Shown here piece by piece: positions 25,942-37,800 of a stretch of DNA of 64,000 nt; positions within the stretch are counted from its first letter, which is position 1; the number at the start of each line of letters is the position of its first letter. Origin of the DNA: Aplysia californica (Eukaryota; Mollusca; Gastropoda; Aplysiida; Aplysiidae); contig NW_004797313.1 of the NCBI RefSeq assembly GCF_000002075.1, forward strand, positions 1,997,019-2,061,018. The letters are read 5' to 3'. The position numbers were made by a program, and so were the translations under genes. The notes beneath the pieces are model-generated. The model was not told the origin of the DNA. It did not search any database and was given only the letters and a program-made list of their open reading frames with translations.

Positions 25942-28900
25942 TCTCTCTGTCTTTCCTCTCTCCCTCCCCCTCCCTCCTTTCTTCCCTCCCCACCTCTCTT
26001 TCTCTTTCTCTCTCTCCCCTCCCTCCCTCTTTCCCTCCTTCCCTCCCTCCCTCCCTCCCTCCCTCCCTCTCTCTCTCTCACTTTCTCTCTCTCTCAGAAG
26101 GAGGAACTTGTCACGATGTATGGTTACGCCTCGAAGATGCAGGTCAAGCATCTGTGAATGGGTGCATGTGCATGATGGTATTTTGCTCTGTTTGAGCTGG
26201 CAGTCAGTGTGTAGTTTTCATTATCTTGTGACTTTCACATAATGAGTTTTTTGTTCTGAATTCAGTTGTTTCATACTTCAGGTGAGAGTGCTTTCTAAAA
26301 GACACTTACAACTTTTAGTGAACTTCACAAAAAGGAAAATATTCTTAATTGTAAGTGCTGTGAGAGTTGTTACATCTTTCTGAAAGGTAGAGCAATCCAT
26401 AATCTCCCAACTTAGTACACAATCCCTCAATCAACATCTCAACCGAATTGGTGTAAAGCAGTCTGCTGCCTGCCCACTATATGACTACCCCTCAGAGACA
26501 GTGGTACATCACCTGTTCTTCTTTACAAAACAAACTAATTTGAGGGGATGTTTTCTTCCACACATCTAACTGCCTCTACTCCTCAAGACAACAATTAGAA
26601 CAGACATGCAGCTATTACAGAATGGAATCATGCAGAACTGTTAACGCTCAGATGCTATTGGATTGCTAACAACAACAACAACAACATCTTTCTGAAACAG
26701 CCGACATATTAATTGAGAACGTTGTTGAAATTTTTTTTAAAGGAATTAGTTTTAGAGTAGAAATAAAATGCAATCTCATTTCGACTGCTCTGTGTAAGAC
26801 TCCTTCATAAATATTTTTCTTACTAGTATATGGTGTATTCTTACACTAAGCAGTCCATCTGTAGTTTGTAATACTCAGTAGGGGTTTAATCTGAAAGCGA
26901 TCTGATCTCATCACTTTTTTTGTGTGCTGCAGGGAGGATGAGGAGAAGATGAGTGAAGAGCTGCAGAAGCTGAACATGCACTACTCGAGCAAGTGTGAGG
27001 ACTACAAGCTGCTGGAGATGAAGCTGCAGCAGACCAAGCAGGACTTTGAGAGCCACATCAACCAGCTTATCTCCAGGTGGGGGCTCCATGCTATACTCAC
27101 TTCACTTCAGAATAAACTTGGAGTAGATAATTACTTTTCACATGAAATGTCATTGCCTCTTGCTCCAACTTGTCCATAGCGTGAAGTTACTGAATGAACC
27201 AGTGGAAGATGGTCCCCAAAAGTTTTTGTTTTTCCTGTTTTAACTGTAAATATGTGTTTTTAGTTAACTGTCAGTTTTTTAGTTCTTTGTTTTTGAATAA
27301 CTTGGAGACAGATGTGCATATTATGTTTCAGTTAGACATTTGGATGCCTTGTAACAATACAAAAAAAGCCAAACTGTCGGTTAACTTAAAATCTTCCTGG
27401 TCTATGTAATCTTACAGACTTTGATGCCAATGCAAAGATGGTGGGACAATATCGTGCTATCAAGACACTCTATGTTGTTTAGGTTAGAATTAATCAATCT
27501 CACCCCTGGACAAACAGTCACATCTTTGCACTTATATAATCTCCGCTACAATATGATGAATACCCTCTTTCTTTTGCTCTCTCACTCTGAGAAATGTTTC
27601 ACTTTACACTGTCTATCTCTGTTTCTCTCTCTTTGTCTCTATGTCTCTGTCTCTCTCTTTTCCTCTCTCTTGTCTCTCTGTCTCCCTCTGTTTCTCTCCA
27701 GTCTTTTTCTCTTTTTCCTCCTTATCTTTCTCTCTGTCTCTGAATGCCCTTGACTCTGTTCCATCTCTCTCCAGCAATGACCATCTGGAAGAGATGCTGA
27801 ACCGTGAGATTGACAGCCTGAAGGACTTCATCAAGAACAAGCCGTCCACCACCAGCATGACCACGGGCTCCGCCACCATCGAAGAGGAGCTCTACGACGC
27901 AAAGGTGTGTTGGTCCCTCAAAATTCTGCAGATCAAGGACAGATAGTATGAGTTTTGCTCCATTTTCAGCACAACAAGGTTTCTTGAAGGGCATGACCTC
28001 AAGATTTGAATGTTTGTACCTGGTGTTCTAGTGAGGTCTGCTGCTTCTCCTCATTTCTATGGTTACCATTGTCCTTACCTGTTCTGGACGTGATGTTTCG
28101 GTTACTTGTCTTAAACTTTGACTCAGAAATGATATTTCTTACATCGCTACCTCAGAATTACAAAGTTGTATCTGACAATTTTGGCTGTTTTAATTTACTG
28201 AGACCATGAGGTCAAAAACCAAATGTTCAATCAGCTCCATCAAAACCATAAGATTAATCGGAGTCATCATCAAATTCAACTTACAATTTCAAATTCAAAG
28301 TATTGCATTTAAAAAAGCTTGACCTGATGCAAAACTAGTACTGAATAGATAGAACTTGGTAATTCTGAGGTAGTGAGATGTTGACATTTGTAAATATGCT
28401 TTCCATCATCTGAAGATTTTTTTCTTTGGCTACGGGAATGCTGGTTGTCTCAAGAATTTTTATATAGCTTTTGTTGACTGACGGTAGACGGAATTGTGTT
28501 TGGGATGTATTTCTTTTAAAATAACTGAACACTTTAGAAACATTGCATCTATATGTCGTAGTGGATCAGACTGTTGAGCCCATATGTCATATTCTCTCTG
28601 TTTTGTGCCAACAGATAATGGTGAGGGTGAAGGACGCTGAGCTTCAGAAACTGCGCTCTCAGGTGAAGAACTTGGAGAACAGCTTACACAGGACTACAGA
28701 GGTAAACTCTCCATTTTTGCCCTTTCTCTCATTTTGTTTTTGTGTTTACGTTCATGGCTACACAGGTAATTAAATTTCAAACACTTGTTTTGTTGCTGTT
28801 ATTTGAGAATGCAGAAAAGACAACTTTCCTGTCACTTTTGTTGGTATTTCATAGGTATTTCTGGTTTTTGTGCATATTTCGACAATAAAACAGCTTTCCC

Positions 28901-30640
28901 TGGATATCTGGCAACTGAGTGTTACCTAGCATTTCGTGACTCATATGATGTCATTATGATCTGATGAGTTTAAACCATGTGACTACCATTAGTTCATAAG
29001 GATGCTGTTCAAACATCATTAGAGACCTCCAGGTCTTATTTCATTTTTAGAAAGGGGAAATCTTATCTTGGTGTAAACTTTTTTCTTAATGATGTAAATA
29101 AATTGTTGGTTTTTCACTCATTTTTTTGTTGAACAATCCTGTTACCATCTGTATATTCTATACAATTGGATTTGGGGAGTTTTTTTGCTTGTTAATCTAT
29201 TCTCTTTTATTTTCAAATGAACTACTTCATTTTTTCAAAGACCATTTTTCTACTAAGTAAAATTTCTCCTGTCCAAATTAATTTAGGAAATTTCAACCTA
29301 AATTGTGTATGCTTGGATATACCAGTGAAAAAGTGGCACTTATAGCTTGTCATTTTCTTCTCTCAGAATCCATTTTATTGTTTGTTTACAATGACCAAGC
29401 AAGCAAGTTGCACCTTGTTTTAGCATCCTCTAGAATCTCCATGAGGGGAAGTAACTGTTTTAATGTGCAGATGTTTTGTGTGTTGTTGTGTTCAGGAGCA
29501 GAGACAGACGATGACGCAGTACATGCAGTCTCTGAAAACATCGGGAGAGATGAAGAAACAATTCCAGGAAGAGATCAATCAGCTGACGGAGAAACTCAAC
29601 AAAGTGCTGGGCAGTCAGGGACTTAAAGCAAACATCCGCCGAAGTGAGTGAACCTAGTATAGGGGGAAACAGGCAGATTCTGAAAGTGGAGACAAGTGGG
29701 TGTATTTGTGTGTGGGCATCTGTTAATATATATTAAGTGTTCTCTTGTGTTTGTGTCTGTGTGCTCATATGTGTGCGTGGAAGCTCGTGGTGTAAGTCTG
29801 ATTGTGTGTATATTTATCCGTGTGTACTTGTGTGGGCAGCAAAATGACTCAGACTGATTTAAGTCTGGCTGTATGCGGTTATTTTGTGAGGGATGAGGGG
29901 AACAAATTGACTCTGTTCTTCTCAGTCTTTTCTCCTTCGTGTCCACCCTGAAGATATTCTATCTACAAAATCCAGCGGGAATAAGATGTTAGTCCTACTT
30001 CTCTGTTAATCACTCCTCTGTTGTTTCTGATTGTCTAACTTTATCCCCAACGCTAAATGACTTGCCATGTCAGTGTGCTTCTCCTTAACTCAAACAAAAA
30101 AATGAGATGAATTAAGCAGTGCTTTCATTGTGCCCACTGGTTGCTGGTCTTCAACTTTTAAATCACAAAAAGCAGTAATGCCAAAATGTGCTTCTGGTTA
30201 GCGGTATTCAGGCACTGGATTTGTCTCTTGCTTTTCTAAATTTGACATGTGGGCTGTATTTTACTTTCCTGTTTTGCTTTTGAGAAAGGGCTGTCTCCTA
30301 GGAGAGCTAGGGATTAGCATACCTCTGTATATTTCCTTTTGTTTGTATCTCTTGTTATTTTTTAGTCCTTTTTTAGATGGATTATTGTTTGTAGGTTATT
30401 TTTTATCTTTTTATTTTTGGAAATGGGGAGGGGGTGTTTTGGATAACGAATGCTTACTCTTACTCTGTAAGATCTGTTTTGTCAATATACACTTTTATTT
30501 AAAGAAGGATCCAAACAACGGATGATAGAGGTCAAATATCATAATGAATAATTACTGCTTTGAATGTTTTTCTTTATGAAAGAACAAAAAGTAACTTATA
30601 TTGTGTGTGTTTTGTGTTTGTGAGTGGGGGAGAGAGAGAC

Positions 30641-30671
<31 letters not shown>

Positions 30672-33600
30672 AACAGACGGACAGACAAACAGACAGAGAC
30701 AGAGACACAGAGAGAAACATATATATTTTGTTCTCTTTGTTTTAGGTTTTTAAGGAACATTCAAAGACGTTTAGCTCAGTTTCTAGAAATGACATCCAGT
30801 CCACTGCCCCCTTTTTATCTATTTTACCTTTACTGTTTCCAGAGGATTACAGGAATGTTGTCTGTCCTCTCATAAGCGGGTTGATGGTGGTTGGAGGTCA
30901 CCACCGAGAGCCACTACTCCTTTTTCTTCCCTCTGATCTTTCTGTATGTCTTTTCATTCTAGCACTTCATGGCCTTTGTTGTCCCAGTGTACTGTTGTGC
31001 TTCTCTTTAGCTCAAAACAAGTGGTTCTTTTAGTGTTAACTATTAAAACTTATTATATATATACTGCTTAATGGTTCCTTTCTTTCATGGTATTGTGTTG
31101 TTCTACTGTACTACTTATGTTATCAATCAGTGATTCTTATCATGGTGCTGTTGTCAAAGGGGCTTGTTGGAGGACGCCACTAGTTGGTCCTACTTCTTTT
31201 TCTTTCCCTCTGTTGATTCCGTGTGTCTTAATCTTTACCCTTATGAGATATGCCTCTCTGTTCTCAAACAAACTGCTGTCTGCTACTGTATAAGTGCTTT
31301 TGATGAACGATTGCTGCCCTTCAGAGTGCTGCATTCTGCAAATGTGCCTTTGATTAATAGCTCCAGTCTATGGTGGTACTGTTTCTAGCTTTTCAAATTC
31401 AGATGATTTGTGATTTCTATTTATTGTAGCACTGCGTTTCACAACTGGACATGTTCTAGAATGCCTGTATGGTTGGATGGGTTGAAGATGCCACTTGCAG
31501 CATTTTCTTCTCTTTTTGTTTTTTGTATTTTGAAAAGATTATTTACCAGCAGTTTGTGGCTGTGCTTTGCTTTTGTGGGTGGTCAGAGGGTGTGGCTGGT
31601 AGGCTGTATACAGTTTAATGCTGTGGTCCTGTCTGCTTTGTGCCTTTATTCAGTGTTACTATTATCTTTGTCTGTGGGTGGTTGGTAGCCACCACTGGTA
31701 GGTCCTACTTTTTCCTTTCCTTCTGATGTTTTTGTCTGTCTGTCTTACTTTGTCCATGCACAAAATGATCATCATTGTTTCAATGGGCTTCCCTTTACCC
31801 AGACTCAAGCTAGTCTGTTGTAGGGAAATATTGCCATTTTCTTGTCTAGTGGTTGTAAACTTTTAACTAAACAGCAGCAATGTTTTTGGTCTTGGGTGTC
31901 TGTCTGGTTGCTTTTCCCAGAAGTTCTGCCGTTATCTTTGTGTCAACATGCTTTTTGTTTACTCCAAAGAAACAATCTCTCCCCTCTGTACATGTGCTTA
32001 CTCTGTGTACCAACATTTTATGTCTGTGCGTCGCCAGAGTGGGACTCTGCAGCCAGCCTAAAGGGTGACTATGATGACGGCTTGTGTTTTGCCTGACTCT
32101 CACTCACCCCCATCCCTCTTCCCTCCTCTTTGCGCCCCCAGCCCCAATATCCAATCTCTGAGAGTGACAGGAAAAGACACCCGTCCCCCTCCGCCTCCCA
32201 GTTCACACAGCGCATGCCTTGTGCTTGGCTTATTCACTCCCTTCACCTTCCCCAACTCCCCACCCCATGCTCACCCCCTCCCCAGGATAAGATGAATCAA
32301 TTTCTATTCATTTTCAAGTTCCACCCCCCCCCTCCTGTCCTTTCACTACCATCCCCTTTCACTCGCCCTATTGCTATCCCCCCAAAATGCAATTGCAGGT
32401 TTTTAGAATCTTCAATATGTCCAAAAGCAAGTTTTAAACCCCCCAAAAATCTTCTTTGTAATTACACCTCCCTCAAATATGTCATTTCTGGGAATGGTTA
32501 TAGCTTTCTGCTGGTGGTTTTGTTAACTTTTAATGAGTATGAATAGGTTTTCTGAGGCTGGTTTTAGACATGAGTGGTATAAGGTGGATTCTGGGGGACC
32601 CATCTATTCAAATTTGTTTCTCTCCTCTCAATCACCATCTAGCTAGATGAACGTAGCATTGGTGCTGTGGTGGTGAGGCTGTTGGGCTCACTACCAAAAG
32701 GTCTTGGGTTTGAACCACATCAGGGGCCTGAAGTTGTGCCCTTGGAAAAAGCTCTTTATTTAAATTTTCCTCACTTTTCCAGGTGGGAATGGGTGTCCGA
32801 CTCTAAATAGCAAAATATCTTGCCAGTTTGTTAGTGTAACCCTATAGGTCCACTGAGACAGACACGGCCCAATCTTTTGTCGGGGGGAAGAAAATGGGTC
32901 AGGTCGTTTCCGTCTTGTGTGTCCACCAGTTCGAACAAGATGCATCAAGACTGTTAGCCTACTGGCCATATTATTCCGCACACTGTCTCTAGGCTTTGTC
33001 CTCGGTACAGGGCTATAAATAGTCGAGGTCAATTAACTCAAGGCGGGAATAAGAAATGAATTGTTTTTTAAAGGAAAATTGGTAAAATTGTTAATATGCA
33101 TTTAAACCAAGTGGTTTGCGCGTAGACTGCTAATTTTGAGACGCTGATTACGAATATGACATTACAATTTTAATCCGAACTCAAAATTTGAATTTTTTTT
33201 AGCTCCGGCGGGCCTATCGCTCATGAGTCACGACCCGACCCGGCTAAAATTGAGCAAACGGCTTTCAAACCGACACGTCTTTTGTCAGGGCGTGTCATGT
33301 CTGTTGACACCGCCAAACGGACTTTTCAATGATTTCTTAGGAAATTAACGGTGCTCCATTTCAACTACCGACTTGCCGAGAGACGGACGGAGTCGGGTTG
33401 GTTAGTGTCCGTCACAGTGGACACAGGCCCTGAGAGTGCTTAATCGGCTGTATACACTGTATGCTTTCTAGGCAGCTGAGAATGTTTATGAGTGTTCTAG
33501 GGTTAGCTGGGGTAGTAATTTAGGTTGTAAAGTGCATAGAGTTTGCTGTCAAGCAGGAATATGTGCGATACAAATGCTATTTATTTATTTATGTGTAGTT

Positions 33601-34813
33601 AAGTTTGCACTGGACGATACAATTCACTTCACCTGCAGTTATGCTTTAATTTTCAATGAAGTAGAAAAAAAAGCTGTGTGTGATATTAGTTATCATTAGG
33701 GAAAGCCAACGTTACTATTTTTGTCATAACTTTTGTCTGTAGTTGAAATATGGATATTAGATTAATAAAAGGAGGAAATGATGAACCCATGGTCATAATG
33801 CCTTTTTAGATGGCGAAGAAAGGTAACTTTTATGTGTCTTTGTGGATAGTAAAGTTGATTTGCAGTTGAGTATACATATGTCATACAACATTGAGAGCAT
33901 ATGGTATTACTGTATACAAAACACCTACATTCGATTGAGTGGTCAGTTTTCTTTTTACTTTTTGTTTTAAAAAAATCAAAAGTAGTGTTTTCATTTGATA
34001 CTTTTTAGTTCATTTATAGGGAAATCTTGTTGTTAGATGAAATAATGAGCTGGCTGTGTTGTGTTGTTTCGGGTGGGTATCCCTTGCCTAGTGTTCTGAA
34101 CTTCTCTCAGGTGATGTGGTTCTTCTCTTTTGAACACCCCCTCCCCCTCCCCTCCACCACCCCTTTCCCAACTCAGTTGCTCCATTCCGTTCTCTCCAGC
34201 TTTTGCTCAATTTCAGTCCAGAAAAATTGTTTACAAACTATTCTAGGGTCTGCTGGGCTGAAATGTTTTCACTGTTGATAGAATTATTTTAGTATTGATG
34301 AAACTGGTGACCTTGATTTAGTTGCAATTGAGCTTAATACTGAGTGAAGTAAAGCTGTTTGTGGCATTTACAAATTCTGTAAGTGTTGTGGGTGATACAT
34401 TCTGTCGTAGCTGGGTTGGCAGTTCAGGTTTTAATTGTTTTTATTTTCATCTGCTTCCAGGGATGTAAATCTTTCGGCTTTTTCCGGCCGACTTGCCATT
34501 TAAGCCCGGGCTTTTGACAAAAGTCTACGATAAAGAATACATATTGTAAATTCTAAATAGAGATTATTTGTTATAATACAGGGAAGGAAACAAATATAAT
34601 TTAGTCTCACTATTTTCTTATTTCAGTCAGTGCGCGGGCACCGTATGTTTTCCGGCTTTTTTTTCAAAACCAGTTTACATCCTTGTGCAAACTCAAATGA
34701 AACACATTAAAATAACACTTCTCTTGTGAGGAGTATTGTGGTCCATTGGCCACGTAAGTAGACCCATAAATGTGTGTACATACACATACGTACCCACAAG
34801 TACACGCACACAG

Positions 34814-34886
<73 letters not shown>

Positions 34887-37800
34887 TTCTCTCTCTCTCG
34901 CTCACACATACACACACACACACATCTCTCTCACACCCACACATCTTTCTCTCTCTCTCACACACACACACACAATCTCTCTCACACACACTCTTTCTCA
35001 CAGACACACACATACACCCATTCACACACATACATGCACACACACACACACACACTCAGCAGAGGTCTTCGTTGATAACAATTTATGATTTAAATCTGAA
35101 AATGTCTTTCAGCCATTTTTTGTTCCAATTTGTCTTTCCCGAAAAACTTTCACTTCTTGAGGTTGTAATGTTCAGCTGCAATTTTTTCCTTCTCCTCCCC
35201 TCCCTACTCACTCCCATACTGAAGGAAAAACCAGACGTATTACCATCAATGCTATGCATGGCTGTGTGTGTATGTTTGTGTGTTTCAGGTCACCACAAAT
35301 CCATCAGTGATTAGCATATCCAGGCGTGTGTGAGCTCTGGCTTTTGAGTTCTCTTTTCTCACTCAGTCCATTGGCTTTGATTTAGTTGTTCTTATTTCTT
35401 CCTTCTTTTATTTTACTGATGCAACAGTTTGATTGCTTCTGCCTGATATAGAGAAAGAAACAAACAACAAAGAGTAAATGAGGTCTGGTGTGTGGCATGA
35501 AGGAAAGTTGTGCCATGTTTTTTCTTGTGTTGGTCTTGATGTTTACTTAGAACTTAAATACAATTGTTCACTTTTTGTGTATTTGAGTCTTTTTCTGTTT
35601 CTTATGGGTTCACCTGCATTTTTGTGCTATTCTTTTTTGTTTTGGTTTATATTCAGGTGAAGTTGTTTAGTTTTTTTTTGTCAGTTACGAAGTTGGTAAA
35701 GCATGATAAGAAGACTGGCGTAATAGTGCGTATGACCAGCTTTAAACGGGTTTTATTTAGATTGGATTACTACCTTTTTTTCTCGTACTTAATGTTTTCA
35801 GTGCACCATAACCCAACCCTTGCTTCTTGTCTGACAGCAGAAAAATGTTTGTACTTTGAGCATTTGACTCATGGTTGAAATATCTTTTTAAGAAATAATG
35901 AAATCAATGACAAGTCAGAATGTTAATGTTTACCTGCTGAAATATGAATTTGGAGACCAATTAATGAATTGTGTCGCATAACTTTCATATAGTAGAAACA
36001 GCTAGGGCCTACCAAATAACACTAACAGCCCTGATTGAGTCTGTCAATATGAGTGTATGACAGAACATTTTTTTCCTGCCTTTCCCACACCCCTCTATGC
36101 TTGTTACAAAATTTGTACTTCAACAGCAGCCCCCAAATTTTTCTAGAAAATGTTCCATAATCATTAAATTCAACAAAATTAAAAGAGCATTGGCACAGTA
36201 CAAAATTAGATTCATTTATCCATTCATTTCAGGCAGTTTTGCAGCCCTAAACAGAAGTCAGTACATGTAAAATAAATCATACACATTATCCAAAGTCACA
36301 TTTGTTGTTCAAGGGGGCCTCTGATGAGTCCTATTTCTGTCTTTGACTTGTGTAATTTTGTCATATCTCCTGTATTTATGCCTTGAGAGTGTCAATTTTG
36401 CTTCTCGTCAGTTTGACATACCTACTTTGATAAGATATGACTGTTTTATCTGTGTTTAGGATCATAATTGCAGGAGAATGTTAACAGCACAATCTTTTCT
36501 CAGTGCTCTTCTTTACTTCAGGCTGAAATCAGATCACATGATAAAATGTTACCAAAGTTTTGTGAGTATAGTCTGTATCATGAATTTCTTTAAATGCTTA
36601 CAAACGTTGTTGACATCATCTTTTGTGCAGGTGGTTGGAGGGCACCACTGGTCTTACTTTTTCACTTTATCTTTGTTCTTTTTGTCTATCTTTCTTTTTC
36701 GCTGCACTAAGTGACTGTTATCATAATCACTGTTCTGATCGTTATTGAAACTAAAATAATCTTTTGTGTCTTCTGTCTCTTGTCCTTTCTGAGCTAAGAT
36801 GGCGAAATGTTGCTTTTGATTTCTGTACTGATGTCGTACCCTGTGTCCACAGCGCCCTCATTCCACCAGCGTGCCAGAAGCCCCAGTCCCACCAACTCCC
36901 CGTCTCCTCGCAAAGAGAGCGACCACTCAAGTCGTGACTCGCACCGTAGACGACACATACATCCCAAAGGTACGGTGGTGTTTTACTCAACCGAGCAGCT
37001 CTTGGTTTGCAGTAGAGACGGGCGGGTAGCGCTTTTTCCTTCCCGAGCGAGAAGACCGAGAAACTGACCTATTTCTCGCCGAGACCGGTCCCGAGAACGA
37101 GAAATACTGCCCGTCTCGTGTCTCGGGCAATGCTTCTCGTCTCGTGACCAATTTCTCTTCTCGCCCCGCAGTTCGAGCCACTCGTTCAGCGAGAAGGCCG
37201 GCCGTGGCCGAGATTTCTCTTCTCGCCCCACAGAACGAGCAGCTCGTTAAGCGAGAAGACCGTCGTGGCGGGGATCTAAACTTAGATTAGAAACTAGGCT
37301 AGCCCTGTTGCGCAGGTGCAGGCGGTGAAGGAAGGTAGGGAGACAACCTAGGCCTAGGCCCTGATCAACTCCCCACTCGCCTCGTCTCGCCACCCTCTCC
37401 CCTCCCTCTCCCCTCCCTTTCAGTTTCACACACAGGACGGCACGGTGATGGGTGGCACTGTCTGCGTTGTCATTTCTCGCCTCTCACTCTCTCACTCTCG
37501 TTACCGTTACTCGTTATGTCAAGCCAACGGGCAGTATCACGTCTCGGTACGGAGCAGAAGTTTAGTGCCCGGGCAGTGACGGGAAGGCCGTTACTCGCGA
37601 GAAACGAGACTCGGCTCGTCTCGTGCCCGCCCCTAGTTTGCAGCCAATAATTGCGGTTTTTGACTTTGTGCACACCTAAGCCTAATTTGTTTGAGAAATG
37701 AAAGTTTGTTTCTTCTTACATAGTTTGATTGCAGTTTTCAAAGAACTTCTTTTGTGTGATTTAAAGGAACGAAAATACACTTGTATTCTTTTTCTGCATT

